The notes beneath the pieces are model-generated. The model did not search any database, was not told the DNA's origin, and saw nothing but the letters and a program-made list of their open reading frames with translations. A stretch of 64,000 nucleotides of DNA from Lewinellaceae bacterium. Its GTDB lineage: Bacteria; Bacteroidota; Bacteroidia; Chitinophagales; Saprospiraceae. How positions within the stretch are numbered: the stretch's first letter is position 1; every line of letters begins with the position of its first letter. A program made the position numbers and the translations under genes. The stretch is from contig JACJXX010000002.1 in assembly GCA_020636435.1 (NCBI GenBank), forward strand, positions 2,542,001 to 2,606,000, given 5' to 3'. Positions 1 through 7,464 of the stretch are shown piece after piece.

Positions 1-440
1 TGCTCGACAACCGGCTGGACATCATCGCCACCGACCATGCTCCACATACCTGGGAGGAGAAGCAAAACAGCTACTTCGGCGCACCCTCCGGAGTGCCGCT
101 GGTGCAGCACAGCCTGAATGTGATGCTGGAGTTTTACCAACAGGGCAGGATCAGCCTGGAGCGCATCGTAGAAAAAATGTGCCACGCCCCCGCTACCTGC
201 TTCCAGGTGGACAAAAGGGGCTTTATCGACGAAGGGTACTGGGCAGACCTGATTCTGGTGGATTTGGAAGAGCAGTGGAAAGTAAGCAAAGACAACATTT
301 ATTATAAATGTGGATGGTCGCCTTTTGAAAGGCATGCTTTTAAAGGGAAAGTGAACAGCACCATCGTCAGCGGGCACCTGGCGTACCACGAAGGGCGCTT
401 CCACGAAGAGAAGAAGGGAGAGCGGTTGGCCTTTTTCTGA
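1..440 (+). CDS. pyrC: Dihydroorotase, C-terminal part (5' truncated by window edge)
   Basis: Dihydroorotase closes carbamoyl-aspartate to dihydroorotate in pyrimidine synthesis. The frame is open from base 3 to a TGA at 438-440, giving about 145 residues. It begins just before the DHAPHTWEEK stretch, which holds the metal-binding/catalytic Asp of the amidohydrolase fold. This is followed by a SGVPL segment and the family's C-terminal strand region (GYWADLILVD, near residues 80-90). The start lies outside the window. A hairpin terminator follows closely. The amidohydrolase family is clear; dihydroorotase is preferred over allantoinase or hydantoinase from the DHAPH/SGVP pattern, but only the C-terminal third is visible. 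Confidence 0.85.
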   Translation, partial: LDNRLDIIATDHAPHTWEEKQNSYFGAPSGVPLVQHSLNVMLEFYQQGRISLERIVEKMCHAPATCFQVDKRGFIDEGYWADLILVDLEEQWKVSKDNIYYKCGWSPFERHAFKGKVNSTIVSGHLAYHEGRFHEEKKGERLAFF

Positions 441-470
441 TTGGGCGGCCCTGGCTCGGGATTATGCAAA

Positions 471-510
471 AAGGCCTGTTCCAAAAAACAGGCCCAAATT
501 TTGTTTTATT
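471..510 (+). terminator. Rho-independent terminator after pyrC
   Basis: GGCCTGTT at 473-480 pairs with AACAGGCC at 487-494 around a short A-rich loop. A T-rich run (495-510) follows, 31 bp after the pyrC stop codon. Confidence 0.7.
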
Positions 511-596
511 GCCGGCCGCGTTGTCGGGGTGCAATTTCCTATTGCGCTCGGACTTTTAGCGGAGGGCAGAATTTAATTCCGGGAAAAAAAACACGA

Positions 597-617
597 TAAC
601 CCTTTTTTCACAACCCC
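597..617. repeat. 21-bp sequence repeated exactly at 57947-57967
   Basis: The 21 bases starting TAACCCTTTTTTCACAAC occur here and again at 57947-57967. Both copies sit within 20 bp of the 3' end of a minus-strand gene. At the second site the sequence forms one arm of a hairpin; here no partner arm is visible. Confidence 0.6.
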
Positions 618-621
618 CTGC

Positions 622-1119
622 CTAATCGTGAGCGCCCCGGCTAAACTTTTTTTGCAGCTTCTGGTCAATCAAAGTTAACAACATATACCCGAAGGAAAGA
701 GACAGCAGGATGCTCATTGCCTGCATGGGCAGGCTGGTGAGGGTATCCACAAAGCCCTGGAGCTGGGGGTTGGGGCTGCTTTCCGGCCCAGCTGTTTCCA
801 CAACATTGAAAACCAGGGCGAAGTAGGCCAGCAGGAAAGCGCCGGCCAGGCCGCCGAGGGCTTTCCGCCAAAACGGGCTGATCAGCGGGCTGATGTCCAG
901 TTTGCGGTACAGGTTGGGCAGGCGGTCCATTACGTTGCGGGCGAAGCGCAGGGAGGGCTGCTCCAATTCCTGTTGTTGCAGATTCTGGTGCAGCTTGACG
1001 CGTTGCGCCCACTCCCGCTTAAATTCAGGGTCTTCAGCCAGCAGGCGCTCCACCTGCGCAGCATCTTCGGGAGAACAGGCTCCGTCGATGTATTTCCAAA
1101 GTAATTCGCTGTGGTTCAT
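622..1119 (-). CDS. Probable anti-sigma factor, membrane-anchored
   Basis: This 165-residue protein has a soluble N-terminal half (MNHSELLWKYIDGACSPEDA, then a basic helical stretch) of the kind found in Bacteroidota anti-sigma factors. Two hydrophobic segments near residues 87-107 and 133-150 should anchor it in the inner membrane. Its ATG overlaps the stop of the ECF sigma gene by 4 bp, so the two are probably translationally coupled. The expected role is to hold the sigma factor inactive at the membrane until a signal arrives. There is no clear HxxxCxxC zinc motif. The assignment rests mainly on context and topology. Confidence 0.65.
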   Translation of the reverse strand: MNHSELLWKYIDGACSPEDAAQVERLLAEDPEFKREWAQRVKLHQNLQQQELEQPSLRFARNVMDRLPNLYRKLDISPLISPFWRKALGGLAGAFLLAYFALVFNVVETAGPESSPNPQLQGFVDTLTSLPMQAMSILLSLSFGYMLLTLIDQKLQKKFSRGAHD

Positions 1120-1688
1120 AACAAATCTTGTATTTCTGCTTCCAGTTGGTTCGATAATGCTTCTTTCAGCGCCTCCCGCAGGCGGTGCAGTTTGGTCTTG
1201 GCATTGCTCAGGCTCAATCCCAGTATTTCCGCTGCTTCCTTCACCGGCACTTCCTGCAGGTAGAATAGGGTGACCAGAGCGGCGTCTACTGGCTTAAGCT
1301 GGCTGATGGCCACTTTGAGCTGGCTGCTGAGGTCCTGCTGGTAAAGCTCGTCCGCCGGGTTCCCGCTTTGGGTATCAGCCACCTGAATGAACGACTCATC
1401 GTCATCGATGGATGAGATGGGCAGTTGTTTGCGCCTCGCCCGGTCCAGCGCCGTCCGGTAGGCGATCGTGTACAACCAGGTGCTGAATTTCGATTTCCGC
1501 TCAAAAGAACCCAGCGTCCGGTATACCTTAATGAAGGTATCCTGTGCCGCTTCTTCGGCATCTTCTCTGGACTTCAGCACCCGCATCGCAATGGTAAACA
1601 CATAATCCTGGTATCGCTCCACCAACTGCTGAAAAGCAGCCTGGCTGCCATTGAGGCAGGATTCCACCAGTGTAATGTCTTCATCCAT
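1116..1688 (-). CDS. ECF-type RNA polymerase sigma factor
   Basis: At 190 residues this has the usual ECF length. Region 2 lies at about residues 20-90 (AFQQLVERYQDYVFTIAMRV, then DAEEAAQDTFIKVYRTLGSF and FSTWLYTIAYRTALDRARR). Region 4 lies at about 125-180, with a helix-turn-helix around VPVKEAAEILGLSLSNAKTK. It directs RNA polymerase to a small regulon in response to a signal relayed by the partner anti-sigma gene, which overlaps it by 4 bp downstream. A small membrane-protein gene (2067-2426) diverges from it, and the 378-bp gap between them holds a repeat cluster. The signal and regulon cannot be read from the sequence. Confidence 0.93.
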   Translation of the reverse strand: MDEDITLVESCLNGSQAAFQQLVERYQDYVFTIAMRVLKSREDAEEAAQDTFIKVYRTLGSFERKSKFSTWLYTIAYRTALDRARRKQLPISSIDDDESFIQVADTQSGNPADELYQQDLSSQLKVAISQLKPVDAALVTLFYLQEVPVKEAAEILGLSLSNAKTKLHRLREALKEALSNQLEAEIQDLL

Positions 1689-1852
1689 TTGACGCTTGGT
1701 TTACAGGCTTTTTGTGGTGGCGGGCTTTGAAGGGGCCTATGCCACTGCCATAAACTTGTTGATCTCTGACGAGTGCAGTTGGCAAACAGGTTACAATTTA
1801 TTTCCTCAATTTCACGTATTGTTAGTGTTCCGGCCCTGGTTCCCCCGTCCGC

Positions 1853-1934
1853 CGTACACCGTACACAACCCCGTCCCGACACAGCCCGTACACCGTACAC
1901 AACCTCGTCCCGACACAGCCCGTACACCGTACAT
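1853..1934 (-). repeat. Three copies of a 34-bp-period repeat (GTGTACG doublet family)
   Basis: Three 14-bp cores (CGTACACCGTACAC, the complement of GTGTACGGTGTACG) start at 1853, 1887 and 1921, exactly 34 bp apart; the third ends in T instead of C. The spacers are nearly identical (AACCCCGTCCCGACACAGCC and AACCTCGTCCCGACACAGCC). The same core and period recur in the other orientation at 34227-34589. The cluster lies in the 378-bp gap between the sigma gene and the divergent membrane-protein gene. Nothing else is recognisable in that gap. Confidence 0.85.
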
Positions 1935-2066
1935 CATCCATGCGTCCCAGCAAAACGCGAAACCTCCCGTAATTTAAAAAAAATAACCTGGTTTGTAACC
2001 TCCCATTATTCCCTCCCCGTCTTAGCCATTGAACGAACAAATTAACCGTCAGAAAAAACAAGAATC

Positions 2067-2426
2067 ATGTCAGGCATAGAAGTATTAATTCCGATCCTCG
2101 CCGTTGCCGGATTTTGGGGCGCCATCATCCTCTTCGTATACATGTTTTTCTCCTCCCGCCACCGCGAGCGCATGGCCCTGATCGATAACCGCATGGATGC
2201 TAAGATTTTTTCACGGGAGAGCAACCGGGAAAATTCTCTTAAGATAGGCATTGTGGCCATCATGTCGGGAATCGGCGTCTTTATCGCCTATCTGCTCGAC
2301 AAGTCAGGGCTGCCCGGGGTAGTAGCCTACTTTATGGTTATCCTGATCTTTAGCGGAGCCGGGCTGGTCGGGTTTTACTACCTGATCAAAGAGAAAGAGG
2401 AAAAGCGGGAAGAAATTGAAGTATAA
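2067..2426 (+). CDS. Small membrane protein (DUF6249-like)
   Basis: This 119-residue protein has an N-terminal transmembrane helix at about residues 8-28. A basic cytoplasmic stretch follows (RHRERMALIDNRMDAKIF). Two more hydrophobic segments lie at about 58-78 and 85-106, and the tail is highly charged (KEKEEKREEIEV). The layout, with a charged middle segment between TM1 and TM2, fits the DUF6249 family often found beside ECF sigma/anti-sigma pairs in Bacteroidota. It is divergent from the sigma gene here, so the pair may be regulated together. No biochemical function is known. Confidence 0.6.
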   Translation: MSGIEVLIPILAVAGFWGAIILFVYMFFSSRHRERMALIDNRMDAKIFSRESNRENSLKIGIVAIMSGIGVFIAYLLDKSGLPGVVAYFMVILIFSGAGLVGFYYLIKEKEEKREEIEV

Positions 2427-2705
2427 GAATAATCCATTTGATGTAAAGGGAGCTCGCTCCGGTGTATGCCGGGCGGGCTTCTGTTTTTGCAGCAATTCAT
2501 CTGTTTCAGCTTCACCCTGCTGAGAGCGGGCCAGGAAAAAAAACGATGCACAGTGCAACTATGCCGAAGGGCCTTGCGTTAAAATAGTCGCCTATTACCC
2601 GCCGTGCTGTTTTTCCATTCAAAATATTGGCAACTTTATGCCCCTTGTTGCGAAACTTAGAAGGTATTATTGTGCTTTAATTAAAATTATTCTCAAGCAA
2701 AAAAC

Positions 2706-4403
2706 GTGCATTTAATGAATCTTAGAAAAATATGTTTGGCCGGTGCGTTGTTTCTGGCCTTTACCTTGGGTTATTCCCAAACCAGCGCGCCGAGGAACTG
2801 GTTTAACCTGGACCTCGCCGAAGATAACGTGCCCGGAGTGAGCACAGAACGCGCTTACGAGCAGTTGTTGTCTGGCAAAAAAAGCAAATCCGTGATCGTG
2901 GCAGTGCTGGATTCCGGCGTGGACTACGAACACGAAGACCTTCAGGATGTCATGTGGGTCAATGAAGGCGAAATTCCAGGGAACGGAATCGACGATGATA
3001 AAAACGGCTACATAGACGACATCCATGGCTGGAACTTTCTCGGCAATAAGTCTGGCGAGAACATCCAGTACGACAACCTGGAAGTGACGCGGCTCTACCG
3101 CGAATACGATAAGATGTTCAAAGGCAAAAGCCCGGAAAGCCTTTCTAAAAAGGAAAAAGAACTGTATAAGAAATACAAAGAATACGGCAAGGTCATCGAA
3201 GACAAGCGGGCTGAAGTGGAGGAAGAAGCCGGAACCTTTGTCGCCATAGCCACTGCCATCAACTCCTTGGCGGAGGAGATCGGCAAGGATGTGGTCAGCC
3301 AGGAAGACCTGGCCAATTTCAAATCCGACAACCCGCTGCTGATGTACGCCGCCCAGATTGGCCAGGCGCTCATGCAGGAGGGGCAGACATTTGAGCAAAT
3401 CCAAAAGGATATCAACGACTACGCCGAGCACCTCGCCGCTGAGTACGAATACCACTACAACCTGGACTTTGACCCGCGGCCGGAGGTCAATGATGATTTT
3501 TCCAATCCTTACGACCGCAATTATGGCAACAACGACGTTCGGGGCCCGGATGCCATGCACGGCACCCACGTGGCCGGCATCATTGCCGCCAAGCGGGATA
3601 ACGGCCTGGGGATGGACGGCGTAGCGAATAACGTCCGCATCATGTCGGTCCGCACCGTTCCCGATGGGGACGAGCGCGACAAGGATGTGGCAGCGGCAAT
3701 CGTTTATGCGGTTGACAACGGCGCTTCGGTCATCAATATGAGTTTCGGCAAAGGGGCTTCCCCGCGCAAGGATGTCGTGGACGAGGCCGTAAAATACGCC
3801 CAGAAAAACGACGTGCTGATCATTCACGCTGCCGGCAACGACAATAAGCAAATCAGCGACGACAATAATTTTCCAACCGACAAATTCGACAAGCGCGGCG
3901 GCTTCCTGGGGCTGTTCGGCCCTAAATACGCCGAGAACTGGATCGAAGTAGGCGCCATCAACTGGCATACCGACGAAAGCCTGGTTGCTCCTTTTTCCAA
4001 TTACAGCGCCGATTACGTCGACTTGTTCGCTCCGGGCATGGAAATCTATTCCACTACTCCGTACAACGAATATGAAAACCAGCAGGGCACCAGCATGGCG
4101 GCTCCGGTGGTTGCCGGCGTAGCCGCCGTCATCCGCTCCTACTTCCCCGACCTCACCGCCGAACAGGTCAAGCAGGTGATCATGGATTCGGCAGTGCGGC
4201 AGAATAAAAAAGTCCGGGAACCGGGCTCGGAAGTGCTGGTGCCGTTCAGCCAGCTCAGTGTTACCGGTGGCGTCGTCAACGCCTATGAAGCCATTAAGCT
4301 GGCCAGCCAGGTAAAAGGCAAGAAGAAAAGCGGCGCCCAGGGTACGGCAGGCAATGCCGCCGGCGATGAAAAGAAAGACAAGAAATCGGTAGCCGTGCCG
4401 TAG
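2706..4403 (+). CDS. S8 family serine protease (subtilisin-like), exported
   Basis: This is a secreted endopeptidase with the complete subtilisin triad: Asp69 in VAVLDSGVDYEHEDL, His285 in HGTHVAGIIAA and Ser463 in GTSMAAPVVAGVAA, with the oxyanion Asn378 in HAAGND. A signal peptide ends near residue 24 (FTLGYSQ). About 215 residues separate Asp and His, far more than in subtilisin; this insert is charged and helical (SLSKKEKELYKKYKEYGK) and may act as a lid or dimerisation arm. The frame opens with GTG at 2706, but ATG at 2715 is the likelier start. The lysine-rich tail carries no T9SS sorting domain, so it probably stays periplasmic or uses another route. Confidence 0.9.
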   Translation: MHLMNLRKICLAGALFLAFTLGYSQTSAPRNWFNLDLAEDNVPGVSTERAYEQLLSGKKSKSVIVAVLDSGVDYEHEDLQDVMWVNEGEIPGNGIDDDKNGYIDDIHGWNFLGNKSGENIQYDNLEVTRLYREYDKMFKGKSPESLSKKEKELYKKYKEYGKVIEDKRAEVEEEAGTFVAIATAINSLAEEIGKDVVSQEDLANFKSDNPLLMYAAQIGQALMQEGQTFEQIQKDINDYAEHLAAEYEYHYNLDFDPRPEVNDDFSNPYDRNYGNNDVRGPDAMHGTHVAGIIAAKRDNGLGMDGVANNVRIMSVRTVPDGDERDKDVAAAIVYAVDNGASVINMSFGKGASPRKDVVDEAVKYAQKNDVLIIHAAGNDNKQISDDNNFPTDKFDKRGGFLGLFGPKYAENWIEVGAINWHTDESLVAPFSNYSADYVDLFAPGMEIYSTTPYNEYENQQGTSMAAPVVAGVAAVIRSYFPDLTAEQVKQVIMDSAVRQNKKVREPGSEVLVPFSQLSVTGGVVNAYEAIKLASQVKGKKKSGAQGTAGNAAGDEKKDKKSVAVP

Positions 4404-4422
4404 CACGTTTCAGGGTTGTCGG

Positions 4423-4470
4423 TTGTTTGTTGTCAGTTGCCGGTTCGCCGGGCCAACTGACAACAAACAA
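4423..4470. terminator. Hairpin between convergent genes
   Basis: A perfect 17-bp inverted repeat, TTGTTTGTTGTCAGTTG at 4423-4439 and its complement at 4454-4470, surrounds a 14-bp loop. It lies between the stop codons of the protease (+) and the DUF721 gene (-), so it could terminate both. Related TTGTTTGTTG or GTTGTCCGTTG inverted sequences occur near 36.75 kb and 44.5 kb. Confidence 0.6.
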
Positions 4471-4481
4471 CAAACACCCCC

Positions 4482-4778
4482 CTACCGAATGATCACCTCC
4501 TCGATGTATTCCTCCCCCAATTCCTCATTCAGCATTTTTTTGATCTTTTCTCTGCCATAGGACAGCTCCTGCCGCAATGCAGCAGATTCGATGGTGATGT
4601 ACAGCTTGTTTTTATAAACGCGAATCTCTTTGGTGTAACCGGCAATAGATGGCCCCATCAGTTGAGCCCACAGGGATTTGATGCGGTTTTGGTTGAGCTT
4701 GCCCTTGAGCCGGTAGTGTTCGATCATGGCTTTCAGTGCCTCTTTCAGGGTCACTTCGTTGTTGTGCTTGTCGCTCAT
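4482..4778 (-). CDS. DUF721 (DciA-like) protein
   Basis: This short 98-residue protein has the DUF721 pattern: a helical start (LKEALKAMIEHYRLKGKLNQ), a central SLWAQLMGPSIAGYTKEIRVYKN-type stretch, then L-Y-I-T-I-ESAALRQELSY. In other bacteria DUF721/DciA proteins help load the replicative helicase. Its start overlaps the recF stop by 4 bp, which puts it in an operon with a replication/repair gene and agrees with such a role. It is shorter than proteobacterial DciA, as is normal in Bacteroidota. Confidence 0.8.
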   Translation of the reverse strand: MSDKHNNEVTLKEALKAMIEHYRLKGKLNQNRIKSLWAQLMGPSIAGYTKEIRVYKNKLYITIESAALRQELSYGREKIKKMLNEELGEEYIEEVIIR

Positions 4779-5887
4779 GCGCCGGTGATTTTGGTTGCCG
4801 TCCCGTTTTCTATGTTGTATTTCAGGTATTGCTGCCCGAATTTTTGAATGATGGCTTCCAGGCGGCCTTCATCGGTATCGGTAATGAAAGCCTGCCCGAA
4901 GTCTCCTTCCAGCAGCAACTCCAGGAGCTGGATGACCCGGTCGTTGTCCAATTTATCAAAAATGTCGTCCAGAAGCAGTATGGGAGGCACTCTTTTTTTT
5001 TCCATCAACTGTCGGTACTGCGCCAGTTTCAGGGACAGGATAAAGGATTTCAGCTGCCCTTGAGAGGCAAAGCGCTTGAGCGGATAGCCCCGGATGGTGA
5101 AATCGAGATCGTCTTTGTGGGGCCCTACGGTCGTGCGCTGCAACACCCGGTCCTTTTCCGCCGCTTCCCGGAGCAGGGCGCCGAGCGGAGCTTGTTCCAT
5201 TTTGGAGACAAACTGGCAATCCACTTCTTCGGCCTCACCCGAAATGCTTTGGTACAACTGGCGCACGATATGCCGGAAGGGCTCCATAAATTGCCGCCTG
5301 CTTTCATAGATAGCCCTCGCCGGGCCGGCCATTTGCCGGTCGTAGGCTTCGATCAGGGTGGAATTATACCCTCCGTTGTCTCCAAATTGCTTGAGCAACG
5401 CATTGCGCTGCTGCAACACCTTGTTGTAGGCGATCAGCTGTTGGAGGTACTGATTGTCCAGTTGCGACAGGGTGTTGTCCAGAAAGCGGCGCCGCGTTTC
5501 GCTTCCTTCGCTCACCAGGTTGGTGTCGTCGGGGGCGATCATCACCACCGGCAACAGGCCGACGTGCTCGGAGAGCCGGCGGTAGGGCACGCTGTTGCGC
5601 TCCAGTTCTTTCTTTTTTCGGGGGATCACCTTGGCCACCACCAGTTCCTTTTTGCCGTCTTTGATGAAATGCCCCTCCAGCCGGAAAAAGCCTTCGTCGT
5701 GTTGCACGGCCAGGCTGTCCGGCAGGTTGAAGTAGCTCTTGCCCATGCACAGGTAGTAGATGGCGTCCAGCAGGTTGGTCTTGCCCATGCCGTTCTTGCC
5801 GATAAAGCAGGTCAGGCCGGGAGAACATTCAATCTTTTGGAAGGAATAGTTCTTGAACTGGGTCAGTATGAATGATTCGAGTTGCAA
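4775..5887 (-). CDS. recF: DNA replication and repair protein RecF
   Basis: RecF is an SMC-like ATPase that helps load RecA at single-stranded gaps. The Walker A motif FIGKNGMGKTNLL lies at about residues 29-39 from the start chosen here, and the C-terminal Walker B/D-loop stretch is LLLDDIFDKLD. The frame stays open up to 6007, but the extra 40 residues would lie in an intergenic inverted repeat and match no RecF. Starting at TTG 5887 gives LQLESFILTQFKNYSF, the normal RecF beginning (x-L-x-L-x-x-FRNY), and 370 residues, the usual family size. The DUF721 gene overlaps by 4 bp downstream. Confidence 0.92.
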   Translation of the reverse strand: MQLESFILTQFKNYSFQKIECSPGLTCFIGKNGMGKTNLLDAIYYLCMGKSYFNLPDSLAVQHDEGFFRLEGHFIKDGKKELVVAKVIPRKKKELERNSVPYRRLSEHVGLLPVVMIAPDDTNLVSEGSETRRRFLDNTLSQLDNQYLQQLIAYNKVLQQRNALLKQFGDNGGYNSTLIEAYDRQMAGPARAIYESRRQFMEPFRHIVRQLYQSISGEAEEVDCQFVSKMEQAPLGALLREAAEKDRVLQRTTVGPHKDDLDFTIRGYPLKRFASQGQLKSFILSLKLAQYRQLMEKKRVPPILLLDDIFDKLDNDRVIQLLELLLEGDFGQAFITDTDEGRLEAIIQKFGQQYLKYNIENGTATKITGA

Positions 5888-5942
5888 AATGAGTTGCCGT
5901 GATTTCCTGTAAAAGTAGGCAAATGTTGCTAGGTAACGGGCA

Positions 5943-6082
5943 AATAATAAGGTTTCGAAATATGCCGCCGCTATTTTGTTGCCAGACGAGGCGCGATGAG
6001 GGAGCATAGCCGGAGGTTACGTAACTGAAGAGCAACGACGTATGGCGGCAAAAGAGCAAGGCAGAATCGAAAGGTTATTATT
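5943..6082. repeat. Imperfect inverted repeat upstream of recF
   Basis: AATAATAAGGTTTCGA (5943-5958) is answered by TCGAAAGGTTATTATT (6067-6082), complementary except for the central GG pair. Just inside, GCCGCC (5964-5969) pairs with GGCGGC (6044-6049). The whole is about 140 bp and sits between recF and the transporter gene. It looks like a small non-coding repeat element. Its only coding capacity is the implausible N-terminal extension of recF. Confidence 0.45.
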
Positions 6083-6091
6083 TAACCGTTA

Positions 6092-7084
6092 CTAGATATC
6101 GTGTTGCGCATTTTTCATGATGTTCTCCAGGGTCCATTCCACCTTAACCTCGGAGGGCGCCTGCCGCTCCGGGCAGGCTTTCATCTGGCAGATGCGGCAG
6201 TTGCGGGGCGGCTCGCAGGGGTCTACGTGTACGAAGAATTCCACCGGTACCGAGCTGTTGGCCTTGAGCAGGCCTTCAAAGTTTTTTACTTCGCCGTGAG
6301 AATGGCGGGTATCGAAGTACCAGGGCACCGTTATATGGCAATCGATGTGAAGCGTGGGGCCATACTTGATCATCCGGAAATTGTGGACATCGATCCAGCA
6401 GTCTCGCCGGTTGCGCTGCAGCGTGGCCACCATGTCGTCGATCAACTGGTAGTCCGCCTCATCCATGATGCCGGCAACTGACCGGCGCACCAGCCGGTAG
6501 CCGGTGAACATGATGACGCCTCCAAACAGGATAGCCAACAGGTTGTCGAGCAGAGGAATGCCGGTAGCCAGCACCAGGCCCAGGCCGATCAGCAGCCCTG
6601 CCGAAGAGTAAGCATCTGATTTGAGGTGCTTGCCGCTGGCCTCCATGATCAGGGAGTTGGAACCGACTCCCCGGCGTTCTACATAGTGGCCCAGGCCGAA
6701 GTTGACCAGCCCGGCAAAAGCAGTAAGAATAAGGCCGATATCCAATTGATAGAGCGGTTGCGGGTAAGCGATATTATAGCCTGCCTTGATCCAGATCGCA
6801 ATACCTGCCAGGAAAATGAGGGCCCCTTCAAATCCGGCGGAAATGAACTCCACTTTCCCATGGCCGTAAGGGTGGTTGCTGTCCCGGGGCTTAGCGGCCA
6901 GAATGAGGCTGTACAGGCCAAAGGCCGCCGCTACGATATTGATGATGCTCTCCAGCGCGTCCGTTAGAATGGCATTGGAATTGGTGATCCACCAGGCCAG
7001 AAACTTGATGGCCATAAGCGCAAAACCCAATGCCAGGGCCAGGGATTGCATGCGGACGTTTTGCCGGAGGGTGTAGGTACTCAA
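6092..7084 (-). CDS. Cation diffusion facilitator (CDF) family transporter
   Basis: This 330-residue protein is a proton-coupled divalent-metal exporter of the inner membrane. It has about six hydrophobic segments (roughly residues 12-32, 44-63, 83-100, 117-133, 160-178, 182-198). CDF metal-site signatures are TDALES in TM2 (Asp42) and HLKSD (His153...Asp157) in TM5; HPYGHGKVE after TM2 is also typical. The cytoplasmic C-terminal domain ends in a Cys/His-rich stretch (CEPPRNCRICQMKACPE), an unusual four-Cys tail that could bind or sense metal. The frame opens at TTG 7084; ATG 7051 is an alternative start. The metal is probably Zn, Fe or Mn and cannot be fixed from sequence. Confidence 0.9.
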   Translation of the reverse strand: MSTYTLRQNVRMQSLALALGFALMAIKFLAWWITNSNAILTDALESIINIVAAAFGLYSLILAAKPRDSNHPYGHGKVEFISAGFEGALIFLAGIAIWIKAGYNIAYPQPLYQLDIGLILTAFAGLVNFGLGHYVERRGVGSNSLIMEASGKHLKSDAYSSAGLLIGLGLVLATGIPLLDNLLAILFGGVIMFTGYRLVRRSVAGIMDEADYQLIDDMVATLQRNRRDCWIDVHNFRMIKYGPTLHIDCHITVPWYFDTRHSHGEVKNFEGLLKANSSVPVEFFVHVDPCEPPRNCRICQMKACPERQAPSEVKVEWTLENIMKNAQHDI

Positions 7085-7109
7085 AGCAGTTTTTTTAATT
7101 CGGAGCGGA

Positions 7110-7372
7110 AAATACGGGGCAGATTCGTCACCTCCAAGAAAACGGGTTCTTACTTTTCCCGTTCGGTTGCCGTAAAGCCCTGTTCAGCGCCCTTTTTTGC
7201 TGAAAAGGGAGCTTTGGGCGCCAACCTCGGGGTGCAGGAGTCGGCTTCGCAGTTTTCCTACACTGCTTTTTTGGGCGCCCGGTACGCTGTAGACAAGAGG
7301 ATGAGCATTTTTGCAGAAGCGGGTTTTCTCACCTCCATCCTGACGGCGGGTTTCGGCTACCGCCTGCTGTAA
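7110..7372 (+). pseudogene. Possible remnant of an outer-membrane beta-barrel gene
   Basis: An open stretch ending in a TAA at 7370-7372 encodes an amphipathic, aromatic-rich C-terminus (FSYTAFLGARYAVDKRMSIF, then LTAGFGYRLL). Alternating residues and a terminal GFGYRL strand are what the last strands of a Bacteroidota outer-membrane beta-barrel look like. There is no signal peptide and no plausible start. It may be the tail of a decayed porin-like gene, or chance coding potential in a 380-bp gap. Confidence 0.35.
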
Positions 7373-7464
7373 ATTCTCTGGTTCGGATAGAATTTTTTCC
7401 CGCTCGGAATGTTTTATTTCCTGGTTAAGGTGTTTTAGTTTATACTTCGGATCAAAATCGGGAT

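Noticed and set aside
2712..4406. 564-residue antisense gene opposite the S8 protease
   Set aside because: It mirrors the protease frame almost exactly, has no recognisable domain, and such long antisense frames are common in GC-rich coding DNA. The same holds for long antisense frames at 37315-38463, 39152-40369, 14596-15813, 4736-5875 and 46211-48160.
5888..6007. N-terminal extension of RecF
   Set aside because: Encoded by an intergenic inverted repeat and absent from the normal RecF start pattern.
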